64,000 nucleotides of DNA, taken from the NCBI RefSeq assembly GCF_030219325.1, contig NZ_CP126625.1, positions 2,840,857 to 2,904,856 on the forward strand, in the 5' to 3' direction. The stretch comes from Geothrix sp. GTDB lineage: Bacteria; Acidobacteriota; Holophagae; Holophagales; Holophagaceae. The translations under genes were made by a program, and so were the position numbers. Under the pieces are notes generated by a model. That model searched no databases and had not been told where the DNA came from. It saw only the letters and a list, made by a program, of their open reading frames with translations. Positions 1 to 8,179 of this stretch are shown here, one piece after another. Positions within the stretch are counted from its first letter, which is position 1. Every line of letters begins with the position of its first letter.

Positions 1-2064
1 CTGGATGGGCTGACCACCTACGTGCCCAGTGACCGGCCGTTTCAGCGGATCAATTCCCTCCTGGAGGACCGGACGGGTGCCTTGGTGGCGGTCACGGCCA
101 ATGACACCCTTTTCAAGATCCGCCGGATGGTGGGCAACCGGCTGCTTTCCAGTACCCTGCGCATGCCTCCGGGCAGCCACCGACCGGGCTGGGGCTGGCA
201 CCAGCCTCTGCTCCAGGACCACCTGGGAGCCTGGTGGTGTGCCACGGACCAGGGACTCTGCCGGTTCGAGGTCACCCCCAGCGCGGCGGCCCTCCCGGGG
301 GCCAGGCATGCCAGGACCTACAAGGTCCAGCAGATCTCCGGCTCGGGCTCCGACGAAGTCTTCGCGGTATTCGAGGACAGCCGCGGCGACATCTGGTTCT
401 CCACCGTCGCCAACCCCCTCAACGGCCTGGGCCGCTGGGTGCGGGCCGGCGACAGGATCGAGGGTTTCAACGGCAAGGCGGGCATTCCCGAACGGCCTTC
501 CCTGGCCACGGCCTTCGCGGAGGACCAGGCGGGGAACGTCTGGGTCGCCTTCAACGGAGCAGGACTGGGCCGCTTCAGGAATGGTCGGTTCGACCTCTTC
601 ACCGAGGCGGATGGGATCCCGGCCTGCTGGATCCGCTCGATGATGCTGGATGGCAGCGGGCGGCTCTGGGTGGCCTGCTCCAGGGGCGGCGTCCGCATCA
701 TCGAGGATCCCACCGCGGCCGTGCCGCACGTCCGCGCCTTCACCACCGACCAGGGACTGGCGGGCAATTCCATCTGGAGTTGCGTGGAGGATCGCTGGGG
801 CCGGGTTTACGTGGGCACCGGGGCCGGGATCGACCGGGTTGATCTGGAGCACGGGCGGGTCCTGCACCTGTCCGAGGCCCAGGGGCTGGCCTCTGGCGTC
901 CCGCGGGCGGCCATCCGGGACCGGGAAGGCACCTTGTGGTTCGGCCTCAGCGGCGGATTGTCCCGCTACGTCCCGCCCGCGCCGAAGCCCGAGCAGCCAC
1001 CCCCGATCTTCCTGATTTCGCTCCGGGTGGCAGGAACGGCCAGAGCGCTTCCTGAATCAGGTGCCCCGGAGTGGGACCTGCCGGACCTTCCCGCCGGCCA
1101 GAACCGCATCGAGGTGGATTTCACCAGCCCTGGAGGCCTGGGTGGGAACACCCTCCGCTACCAGTATCGGCTGCGAGGGGTATCGGACGACTGGAGCAGG
1201 GCCAGCCTGGACCGCAGGGTGGATCTGGCCAACCTCGCCCCCGGCCACTACCACTTCCAGGTCCGGGCCATGGGTGAGGAAGGCAGGACCAGCGACCCTC
1301 CCGCCGAATTCCGCTTCACGATCCTTCCCCCCCTCTGGATACGCTGGTGGTTCCTCACGGTCGCCGCAGGCTCCCTTCTCGGGGTTGCCTGGCTTGGCTA
1401 CAACTACCGGCTCAGGCACCTGCTGGAGGTGGAGCGCATCCGCACCCGGATCGCCGCCGATCTCCACGACGACATCGGCGCCAGCCTCTCCCGCATCGCC
1501 ATTCTCAGCGAGGTGGTGAAACGGCGCACGCCGGAGGACCAGCCGGAGACGGCTCGTTTCCTCTCGGAGATCGCCGAGTCGTCGCGCGACCTGGTGGATT
1601 CCATGGCCGAGATCGTGTGGTCGATCAACCCCAAGCGGGACGACCTCCAGCACCTGCTGGCCCGCATCGGGCAGTTCGCCTCCGCCTCGCTCCAGGCGAA
1701 GGACATCCGCTGGACGATGACCCTGCCGCCGGATCCCGCCAAGGTGAAGCTCACGCCCGAGCAACGCCGGGGCATGTACCTCATCCTGAAGGAGGCCATC
1801 AACAACGCGCTCAAGCACTCCGGATGCCGCTCCATGAACCTGCAGGTGGCCCTGGGGCAGGGTCGGCTCACCGCCCAGATCCGGGACGACGGCTCCGGCC
1901 TGCCCCCCGAACCGCCGGGATCGGAGTCCACGGGATCCCAGCGGGGGCGGGGGCTCATCAACATGCAGGTCCGCGCCCATGACATCGGAGGCCACCTGGA
2001 CGTCGCGTCGGGCCCCGAGGGCACCACCATCCGCCTCGACCTGCCCTTCCGGGGGGGAGCATGA
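1..2064 (+). CDS. Sensor histidine kinase with propeller and Y_Y_Y domains (5' end outside window)
   Basis: The reading frame is open from the first base, so the gene starts upstream. The first roughly 320 visible residues are repeated GLW/VWVA-type blades of a two-component-regulator propeller. A Y_Y_Y-type beta domain follows at about 360-440, one membrane segment at about 449-470, and then a HisKA_3 dimerisation domain (DLHDDIGASLSRI, phosphoacceptor His at visible residue 489) and a HATPase domain (NNALKHSG, DDGSGL, GRGLINM). The sensor is expected to lie outside the cytoplasm and to phosphorylate a NarL-type regulator. The adjacent gene is exactly such a regulator, so the two are a probable cognate pair. 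The ligand is unknown; family members often sense polysaccharide breakdown or redox cues, which is not shown here. Confidence 0.9.
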   Translation: MDGLTTYVPSDRPFQRINSLLEDRTGALVAVTANDTLFKIRRMVGNRLLSSTLRMPPGSHRPGWGWHQPLLQDHLGAWWCATDQGLCRFEVTPSAAALPGARHARTYKVQQISGSGSDEVFAVFEDSRGDIWFSTVANPLNGLGRWVRAGDRIEGFNGKAGIPERPSLATAFAEDQAGNVWVAFNGAGLGRFRNGRFDLFTEADGIPACWIRSMMLDGSGRLWVACSRGGVRIIEDPTAAVPHVRAFTTDQGLAGNSIWSCVEDRWGRVYVGTGAGIDRVDLEHGRVLHLSEAQGLASGVPRAAIRDREGTLWFGLSGGLSRYVPPAPKPEQPPPIFLISLRVAGTARALPESGAPEWDLPDLPAGQNRIEVDFTSPGGLGGNTLRYQYRLRGVSDDWSRASLDRRVDLANLAPGHYHFQVRAMGEEGRTSDPPAEFRFTILPPLWIRWWFLTVAAGSLLGVAWLGYNYRLRHLLEVERIRTRIAADLHDDIGASLSRIAILSEVVKRRTPEDQPETARFLSEIAESSRDLVDSMAEIVWSINPKRDDLQHLLARIGQFASASLQAKDIRWTMTLPPDPAKVKLTPEQRRGMYLILKEAINNALKHSGCRSMNLQVALGQGRLTAQIRDDGSGLPPEPPGSESTGSQRGRGLINMQVRAHDIGGHLDVASGPEGTTIRLDLPFRGGA

Positions 2065-2127
2065 TCATGCCATCCCCCCCAGCGCCCCCAACCCCTACCA
2101 TGGAACCTCACCACCCCCAGGCCCAGG

Positions 2128-2778
2128 ATGAATGAGCGCACGGCGATCAAGGTGGCCCTGGTCGAGGACGACGGCTCCACGCGGGAGGGGTTGCGCCTGC
2201 TGATCCATGGCAGTCCCGGCTTCCACTGCACCGGCGCCTACGAATCGGTGGAGGAGGCCCTGCCGGCCCTGGCCCGGGACGCACCGGACGTCCTGCTCAT
2301 GGACATCAACCTGCCCGGCATGTCAGGCCGGGAAGGGGTGCGGATCATCAAGGATCGCTGGCCCGCCATCGAAGTCCTGATGCTCTCGGTCTACGGCGAA
2401 CAGGAGAGCGTGTTCGAATCCATCTGCAATGGTGCGGCCGGCTACCTGCTGAAGAAGACGCCGCCGGCGCGGCTGCTGGAAGCGATCCAGGAGGCCCGTG
2501 ATGGCGGCTCGCCCATGTCCCCGGAGATCGCCCGGAAGGTGGTGGTGCTGTTCCGCAAGACGCCGCGGCCCGAACCCCCGGAGCGGCAGCTCACCCCGAG
2601 GGAACTCCAGCTCCTGGCGCTCCTGGCGGAAGGACATGGCTATGCCGAGGCCGCGGACCTGCTCGGAGTCAGCGAGAACACCGTCCGCAACTACATCCGC
2701 AGCATCTACGAGAAGCTGCACGTGCACTCCAAGTCCGAAGCGGTGAGCAAGGCTCTGCGCCAAGGTCTCATCTCCTGA
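2128..2778 (+). CDS. NarL/FixJ-family response regulator
   Basis: A 216-residue two-domain regulator. The N-terminal receiver has the acidic pair EDD at 13-15, the phosphoacceptor Asp59 in LLMDINLPG and the conserved Lys in YLLKKTPP. The C-terminal LuxR-type helix-turn-helix is at about 150-212 (LTPRELQLLALLAEG, VSENTVRNYIRSIYEKL). It begins 63 bp after the histidine kinase on the same strand, so the two probably form one transcription unit and one phosphorelay. Its target genes cannot be read from the window. The ATG at 2128 is preceded by CCCAGG. Confidence 0.93.
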   Translation: MNERTAIKVALVEDDGSTREGLRLLIHGSPGFHCTGAYESVEEALPALARDAPDVLLMDINLPGMSGREGVRIIKDRWPAIEVLMLSVYGEQESVFESICNGAAGYLLKKTPPARLLEAIQEARDGGSPMSPEIARKVVVLFRKTPRPEPPERQLTPRELQLLALLAEGHGYAEAADLLGVSENTVRNYIRSIYEKLHVHSKSEAVSKALRQGLIS

Positions 2779-3165
2779 AGGCGCACTGCAATTGATCACG
2801 AATCAGAAAAAAACGCATGTTCATGCTCTGCCCGCGGATCGCTTCCAGTCGCAATCTGGGCCCATCAGCGGTCCGTCGTGCCGAGACCCGGCACCCGCGA
2901 CCCTGGGTGGAGGCTCGTCATGCCCGTCTCGGCCAGCACCCCTTCCTCCGTGCCTGTCGCTTCAGCGCCGCCCTCGTGGAGGGCGATCCTGGCCTTCTGC
3001 CTGGGGTCCACGGGTCGAATCCGGAGGTATTTCGCCAGGATCGAATCCGGAGCCACCCTCGTCCGCGATCCGTTCTCTGCGGAGCAATCCAGGGACTGAC
3101 GTCGAGATCCTCCATCCACCGAACGCCACTGGCCCCGGATGGGCCGGCATCCCAGGGGAGAAACC
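2779..3165. other. Intergenic region with no supported gene
   Basis: Open frames exist on both strands but show arginine/proline-rich shadow composition and no recognisable domain. The only structure seen is a 12-bp direct repeat (TCGAATCCGGAG) at 3015-3026 and 3041-3052. The promoter of the downstream PQ-loop gene probably lies near its end. Confidence 0.5.
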
Positions 3166-3495
3166 ATGCCCAGCACCGTGGACCTGGTGAGTTGGCTGTT
3201 CGTGGTCACCAACACCTTCCGTCTGTTCGCCTACCTGCCGCAGATCATGGCCGCGCTGAGGTGCCCGAACGGCGCCAGCGCCATCTCGCGGGCCACCTGG
3301 AGCTATTTCGCCGTGGCGCACCTCACGGGCCACTTCTACAGCCGGCTGGTGCTCCACGCCCCGAAGATGTCAGCCGTGCTGCTGGGCAACTTCCTGGCCT
3401 GTTCCACCCTGGTGGCCATCGTCACCTGGAAGAGGATCCGGCATCGGGCGGCCACCGCGGGGGAGATGAGGCCGGCACCCCTGGGGGCGGAATGA
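3166..3495 (+). CDS. PQ-loop (SemiSWEET-like) small membrane protein
   Basis: A 109-residue protein with three predicted hydrophobic helices and one PQ motif (FAYLPQIMAAL) near residue 22. This is the layout of SemiSWEET/PQ-loop half-transporters, which dimerise to move sugars or other small solutes. The ATG at 3166 was chosen because GGGGAG lies just upstream; an in-frame ATG at 3139 has no such site. A second conserved aromatic block (ATWSYFAVAHL) is present, but the substrate cannot be inferred. It stands alone between a two-component system and a convergent methyltransferase. Confidence 0.65.
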   Translation: MPSTVDLVSWLFVVTNTFRLFAYLPQIMAALRCPNGASAISRATWSYFAVAHLTGHFYSRLVLHAPKMSAVLLGNFLACSTLVAIVTWKRIRHRAATAGEMRPAPLGAE

Positions 3496-3575
3496 CTCCG
3501 GCGGGTGCTGCAAGACATTCCACGGATTGAGCGTGACACCTTGGTGAGGCTCTTCCGCGGGAAAAGCCGCGGCCT

Positions 3576-4292
3576 TCAGCGCCCCTTCACCATCGGCACG
3601 AACCGCACCGGCAGCACGGCATTCTTTTCCAGGCCCGCGGGCGTCCTCTGCAGCAGCACCAGCTCCTGGGCCCCCCACTGGGAGCCCACGGGGATGATCA
3701 TCCGGCCGCCCGCCTTCAGCTGGGCGACCAGCGCCGGAGGCACCTCCTCCGGCGCGCAGGTGACGATGATCGCATCGAAGGGCGCCGCCTCGGGCCAGCC
3801 AAGGTGGCCATCGCCGCAGCGGACCTTCACATGGGTGAAGCCCAGTCGCCGGAGGTCGGTTTCGGCCCGCCGGGCCAGGGGCTCGACGAGCTCGATGCTG
3901 CAGACCTCGGCCACCAGCCCGGAGAGCACCGCCGCCTGGTAGCCGGAGCCGGTGCCAATCTCCAGCACACGGTCCGTGGGCTTTGGATCGAGGGCCTCGG
4001 TCATGAAGGCCACGATGTAGGGCTGGGAGATGGTCTGGCCGTGGCCGATGGGCAGGGGCCCGTCCTCGTAGGCCCGGGACCGCAGCTCCGCGGGTACGAA
4101 CTCGTGGCGGGGCACCTGGCCCATGGCTTCCAGCACCCGGAGGTTCGTGATGCCCCGGGCCGCGATCTGCTCCCGCACCATGCGGGCCCGGGCGGTCGCG
4201 TAGCCGGTCTCCCCCGCCGCTCGGGGCGGCTGGGCAGCCCCCTCGTCTCCCCCTAACAGCAGCATCAAGGTCACTCCCAGATGCAATCGCAT
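3576..4292 (-). CDS. pcm: Protein-L-isoaspartate O-methyltransferase, exported form
   Basis: It carries the class I SAM-dependent repair methyltransferase motifs: MVREQIAARGI near the N terminus, GHGQTISQPYIVA, the SAM loop EIGTGSGYQAAVLS, the acidic SIELVEPLA and the post-II motif VRCGDGHLGWPE. The enzyme methylates L-isoaspartyl residues in damaged proteins and so starts their repair. The start at 4292 gives a leader MRLHLGVTLMLLLGG followed by an AQ-type cleavage region, so this copy is probably periplasmic rather than cytoplasmic. It is divergent from the lipoprotein gene to its right. An in-frame start 36 bp further upstream would hide the leader and is less likely. Confidence 0.88.
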   Translation of the reverse strand: MRLHLGVTLMLLLGGDEGAAQPPRAAGETGYATARARMVREQIAARGITNLRVLEAMGQVPRHEFVPAELRSRAYEDGPLPIGHGQTISQPYIVAFMTEALDPKPTDRVLEIGTGSGYQAAVLSGLVAEVCSIELVEPLARRAETDLRRLGFTHVKVRCGDGHLGWPEAAPFDAIIVTCAPEEVPPALVAQLKAGGRMIIPVGSQWGAQELVLLQRTPAGLEKNAVLPVRFVPMVKGR

Positions 4293-4421
4293 GGGTACGA
4301 AGGTAGTCCGCCCCGCCCCAGCCGCCAACCCGTACCACGATTGCCGGCTTCTTCCAACGCCGCCAGCCGGAAATCAACCCTCAAGTCAGGTTCGACGATG
4401 AGCGCACAACAGGGGGTCTCC

Positions 4422-6362
4422 ATGCCCAGCCTTCGCCCCGTCCTTCTCTCGGCACCCAGCACCAAGGAACGGCGGCGCCCCTGGTGGCCCCAGGTCTTCA
4501 GCCTGCTTAGCGCGGCGCTGCTCATGGGCTGCCATCTCTTCGACGCTTCGCATCCATCCTGGCCTCCACCACCCCCCACGGTCAGCCTCGTCATTCCCAG
4601 CCACACGCAGACAGTGGGCACCACGCAGCAGCTGTCGGCCACGGCCTCCAACGGGGGCGGGATCACCTGGTCCATCGATTCCGGTGGCGGCTCCCTCAGC
4701 ACCACGGGACTCTTCACGGCCCCGGTCACGCCCGGAACCACGGTGGTAAGAGCCGCCCTGACTGGAATGGCCACCATCTACGCAACGGACAGCATCTCGG
4801 TCGTGGCGGCTCCCCTGACCCAGACTTTGCTGATCTCCAGCCCCAGCGCGGGCAAAGGTGGCATCGGTCAGTGGAACCTCTACAATCCGGCCACGCTGGC
4901 CAAGAGCTCCACCCTGGCGGAGGCGAAGGGCATCCCGGAACCCTCGAGTGCCTCGCTGAGCGATGAAAACGGGGAGACCGGCTACCGCGGCGGCTTCACC
5001 TACAATGCCGTGGACCACACGTTCTACGCGGCGCTGGACCGGGCGAGCATGCCCGCGCTCACGCCGCAGGGACTGTCCTCTGATGACTCGCCCGGAATCC
5101 TCGTGCGCTTCGATCCCGAGACGGATCAACTCGAATGCCTGGCCACGATTCCCCTGCTCACCAGCTATGGCACGAACAGTCCCCTCAACGGTTTCCTCAC
5201 CAGCCCCGTGGTCAGCCCGGATGGCAAGTCCCTCATCCTGGTAGCCCAGGGCGGTGGTGAGTCCATGCCCGGACCGGACGGCACTGGGGTGCCGGGGGGC
5301 GGGGTGGTCCATGTGGACATCGACCCGGCCAGCCCCACCTTCAAGCGATTCACCCCGGTCTACAACTTCGCCGACTACGGGCGGACCCTGCCCTTCAACC
5401 GGCAGATGGTGAAGGTGGACGGCAAGCCGCGCCTCGTCAAGGCCGGGGGCGCGGACATGATCTACCTCGTCACCGACGAGGTGCACTACAACATCCAGGG
5501 GCAAGCGAGCAGCAATCCGGCCAAGCAGATGCTCCTGAAGCCGCACACGCCCGCCAACTGGGCGGGCCCCTGGGAGATCTCCTCGACGGCCTTCACCGCG
5601 CCTGGCCGGGAGCAGCTCCTGCAGCCCTGGTGGGATGACTTCACCAACAGCTACTGGTACGGGGCCAACGACAATCAGACCGATTCCGCGTTCTGGAACA
5701 TCAAATCCAAAGTGGGATTCACCGGTCCGGAGAATTCCTATTTCCCCCCATCGACTTTCCTCGGCATGCGGAGACCGGTGAGTGTATTCACGGTGATCGG
5801 CCATAACGGGGCCTTCGTGGTCAACGCGGGGGTGGACGAAGCGAATACGGACCTCAATTCGATGAAGATCATCGAACTCAGTACCAACCCCACCATCGAT
5901 CCGATCGAGCGTAAACGGCTGTCCAGCTACGAGACCGGCACCACGCAGCGCCTGTGGCCCGCGGGCGTGGGCGTCAGCCCCACGACGGGACTGGTCTTCA
6001 TGACCGGAACCTCTATGCCGGGCGCCCAGCAGATCCCCGCCGCCATTGAGCGGACCCTCGCGAATCTGCCCGCCTCTACCACCACGCCCTCGACCGCCCC
6101 CTACCACAGCCTGCCGCTGGACACGCTGTATCGGGGTGGCGCTGGGGTCAGCTACCTCGACATGGATGGCCCACTCCCCGGCAGCCTCGATGTCATCGAC
6201 ATGTCCAACTTCGCGCTGTACAACCTCGTGCGGGGCAGTGCGGCGCTGGGCTGGGTCTTTGTCGGGGCACCTGCCCTGGCGGTCGCTCCACCGAGCCCAT
6301 CGCGGACCGCTACCTCGTCACCCTGGCCCTCTACGGTGGCGCCAACGGCAGCGGCGCGGTGA
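4422..6362 (+). CDS. Surface lipoprotein with Ig-like domain, N-terminal part (frameshifted gene)
   Basis: The start at 4422 has AGGGGG upstream and gives a lipoprotein leader ending in LLMGC; an ATG at 4398 is an alternative. After the Cys comes a proline-rich linker and a bacterial Ig-like domain (VGTTQQLSATAS to GLFTAP), then several hundred residues of beta-propeller-like sequence that I cannot assign to a family. The frame loses sense after about position 6260, where it becomes Pro/Ser/Ala-rich and stops at 6362. The true continuation is one frame over and joins the next entry. The original product was probably a single exported protein of about 1030 residues with unknown function. Confidence 0.7.
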   Translation: MPSLRPVLLSAPSTKERRRPWWPQVFSLLSAALLMGCHLFDASHPSWPPPPPTVSLVIPSHTQTVGTTQQLSATASNGGGITWSIDSGGGSLSTTGLFTAPVTPGTTVVRAALTGMATIYATDSISVVAAPLTQTLLISSPSAGKGGIGQWNLYNPATLAKSSTLAEAKGIPEPSSASLSDENGETGYRGGFTYNAVDHTFYAALDRASMPALTPQGLSSDDSPGILVRFDPETDQLECLATIPLLTSYGTNSPLNGFLTSPVVSPDGKSLILVAQGGGESMPGPDGTGVPGGGVVHVDIDPASPTFKRFTPVYNFADYGRTLPFNRQMVKVDGKPRLVKAGGADMIYLVTDEVHYNIQGQASSNPAKQMLLKPHTPANWAGPWEISSTAFTAPGREQLLQPWWDDFTNSYWYGANDNQTDSAFWNIKSKVGFTGPENSYFPPSTFLGMRRPVSVFTVIGHNGAFVVNAGVDEANTDLNSMKIIELSTNPTIDPIERKRLSSYETGTTQRLWPAGVGVSPTTGLVFMTGTSMPGAQQIPAAIERTLANLPASTTTPSTAPYHSLPLDTLYRGGAGVSYLDMDGPLPGSLDVIDMSNFALYNLVRGSAALGWVFVGAPALAVAPPSPSRTATSSPWPSTVAPTAAAR

Positions 6363-7522
6363 TCAAGTACGATCGGCTCACCGGCAAGGCGACCTCGGTG
6401 CCCCTGGGGGCCACCACCACCGGCCAGCCTGTGGGGCAGCCGCTCCAGCTGGCTTCGGGCCTGGTGCTCGGCGGCACGAACATCCGCACCGCCGCGGGGC
6501 TCACGCCGACGCGCAGCTACCAGGGTGTCTACACGCTCAATCCGGCCACCGGAGCGACCCGGGACTACCCCCTGCCCTTCGCCGACCTGGTCGCCCAGGG
6601 GAAGCCGCAGTACACCACTGCGATGCGCGCGCCCCATTCGTTCACCCAGGCTGCAAACGGCACCGTCTGGTCCCTGGTGCCCTACTACCTCCACCTTCTC
6701 TTCTCGCCGAGTGTCGTACTCGCCCCAGGGCTCTTTGCCCTCGATGCCGCCTCCGGGGCACCCACGGGCGAGATCCACTTCTTCGATTATTCCCCCGGTT
6801 CGGCGGGCCCGGCGGCGGGCGCCCTGGGCTACCTGTCGCCCATGGCCGCGCAAGGCAATGTCCTGGTCTTCGTGACGCCGACGACCTTCGCGGATGCAGT
6901 TGATGGCAGCCGCGTCTGGTGCGTGGACCTCGCCACCCGCGACGCCAACAACCACCCTGCCAGCGGCTCCGCGCTGCTGACACCCGGCGGTGCCGCGGAC
7001 GAGGCCTGGTGGCCGCTGTTCGGCCCCACTCTGGCGAAGAAGACCGGCCAGCTGTACCTGATGACCACGGCCATCGGCCCCACCACCAGCCCCACGCGGC
7101 AGGTCCGCATCCTGAAGATGCAGGTGGGCAGCCCGGTCACGGTGGCACCCGCGGTCACGGCCGTGCTCACGGTCGCCGGCGCCGTGGACCTGCCAGGCAC
7201 GCCCCTGTTCGATGCCTCGGATGGCAACCTCTACTACGGCACGGCGACGGGCAGGCTGATGAAATTCGATCCCGTCGCAAAGGCCGTCACGATGGTCGCG
7301 GACCTGGCCGCCACGCCTGGCGTCACGACAGACTGCCGCGGCTTCCTCAGCGAAGCCGGTGGCGGGGTGCTGATGGGCATCGCCGCGGATCAGGACAGCA
7401 CCGGAAGCCTGACGACCCGCCGGGCCTTCCGCTACATCCTGGCCACAGGCGCCTCAACCACCACGGCCGTGGAAGCAAGCGATCGGGATCCGTTCCCAGG
7501 CATCACGCCGATCCTGCACTGA
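6359..7522 (+). CDS. Surface lipoprotein, C-terminal part (continuation after frameshift)
   Basis: This is the downstream half of the preceding gene. Good coding sense in this frame begins before the GTG at 6359: codons from about 6285 read TEPIADRYLVTLALYGG and run straight on. It consists of propeller-like repeats (DRLTGKATSVPLG, NPATGATRDYPLP, DAASGAPTGEIHF) of the PQQ/WD-like kind, so a beta-propeller fold is likely. There is no ribosome binding site at 6359, and separate translation is doubtful. The gene ends at 7522, 80 bp before the next gene on the same strand. Confidence 0.65.
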   Translation: MIKYDRLTGKATSVPLGATTTGQPVGQPLQLASGLVLGGTNIRTAAGLTPTRSYQGVYTLNPATGATRDYPLPFADLVAQGKPQYTTAMRAPHSFTQAANGTVWSLVPYYLHLLFSPSVVLAPGLFALDAASGAPTGEIHFFDYSPGSAGPAAGALGYLSPMAAQGNVLVFVTPTTFADAVDGSRVWCVDLATRDANNHPASGSALLTPGGAADEAWWPLFGPTLAKKTGQLYLMTTAIGPTTSPTRQVRILKMQVGSPVTVAPAVTAVLTVAGAVDLPGTPLFDASDGNLYYGTATGRLMKFDPVAKAVTMVADLAATPGVTTDCRGFLSEAGGGVLMGIAADQDSTGSLTTRRAFRYILATGASTTTAVEASDRDPFPGITPILH

Positions 7523-7602
7523 AGCACTCTTCCTGCAACTTGGCGCCGACGGAGAGGACTGTCCAGTTGACGCCACCTTGCCACCATTGCAAGGCATGAA
7601 CC

Positions 7603-8064
7603 ATGAACAAGCTCCATGCATTCACCCTGATTCTGATGGCGGCCGCCATCATGCCTGCCTCCGAGCCGGAACGCTTCGTCACGAAAGTCAAACTGCCTTC
7701 GGGACAGACGGCCGTGGTGGCAGAAGGAGACTTCGAACCGCGCTCCACGGGCAGCTTCAGCATCCGGTTGTACGACGCGGCACCTGCTGGTGACGAGACC
7801 ACCTTCTTCCGCGCAGGCAAGGTCCTGGATCGGGACGGAGCCGTTGAGAAGGTCGTGCTTTCGAAGGAATCAAGCCGCCATCCAGCCGAGATCATCGTGA
7901 TCGTGCGATCCACGGGGACGGGAGGTTATCTGTCCGCCCACGCCTTCACGTTCGACAAACGACGCCTCACGCTCCGCGCTTCCATGAGCGGATTGCCCGC
8001 TAATGCTGACCCGCTGGCCACCCTTCGGCGATCCAAACGGAGAGCTGTGCGTTCGACAGACTGA
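7603..8064 (+). CDS. PliI-like lysozyme inhibitor family protein (putative)
   Basis: A 153-residue exported protein. The leader MNKLHAFTLILMAAAIMPAS is followed by FVTKVKLPSGQTAVVAEGD, RSTGSFSIRLYDA and RSTGTGGYLSAHAF. This pattern resembles proteins annotated as periplasmic inhibitors of invertebrate-type lysozyme, which protect peptidoglycan from host or predator enzymes. The assignment is from memory of the family, not from a search. The C terminus is unusually basic (RRSKRRAVRS). It lies between the lipoprotein and a convergent vWA gene. Confidence 0.55.
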   Translation: MNKLHAFTLILMAAAIMPASEPERFVTKVKLPSGQTAVVAEGDFEPRSTGSFSIRLYDAAPAGDETTFFRAGKVLDRDGAVEKVVLSKESSRHPAEIIVIVRSTGTGGYLSAHAFTFDKRRLTLRASMSGLPANADPLATLRRSKRRAVRSTD

Positions 8065-8099
8065 CCAGCCAGACCTTTTGGCAGCGATCCATGAAAACA

Positions 8100-8130
8100 C
8101 CTGCCGCCCAGTCCAGTACCGGACGGCAGG
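8100..8130. terminator. Hairpin between convergent genes
   Basis: CCTGCCG at 8100-8106 pairs with CGGCAGG at 8124-8130. The hairpin lies between a plus-strand gene ending at 8064 and a minus-strand gene ending at 8180. No clear T-tract follows on either strand, so it is only a candidate bidirectional terminator. Confidence 0.35.
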
Positions 8131-8179
8131 TGCGGTCGTGCCTACCAAGCGGACTGCGAACGATGGCCCTGGCCTGGCA

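Noticed and set aside
3010-3055. GGGTCGAATCC, similar to a tRNA T-loop, occurring twice
   Set aside because: No acceptor stem, anticodon arm or CCA end could be fitted around either copy; it is a simple direct repeat.
4281-7522. Two separate overlapping genes for the lipoprotein region
   Set aside because: Coding sense in the second frame begins well before any start codon and the end of the first frame is nonsense, so one frameshifted gene fits better.
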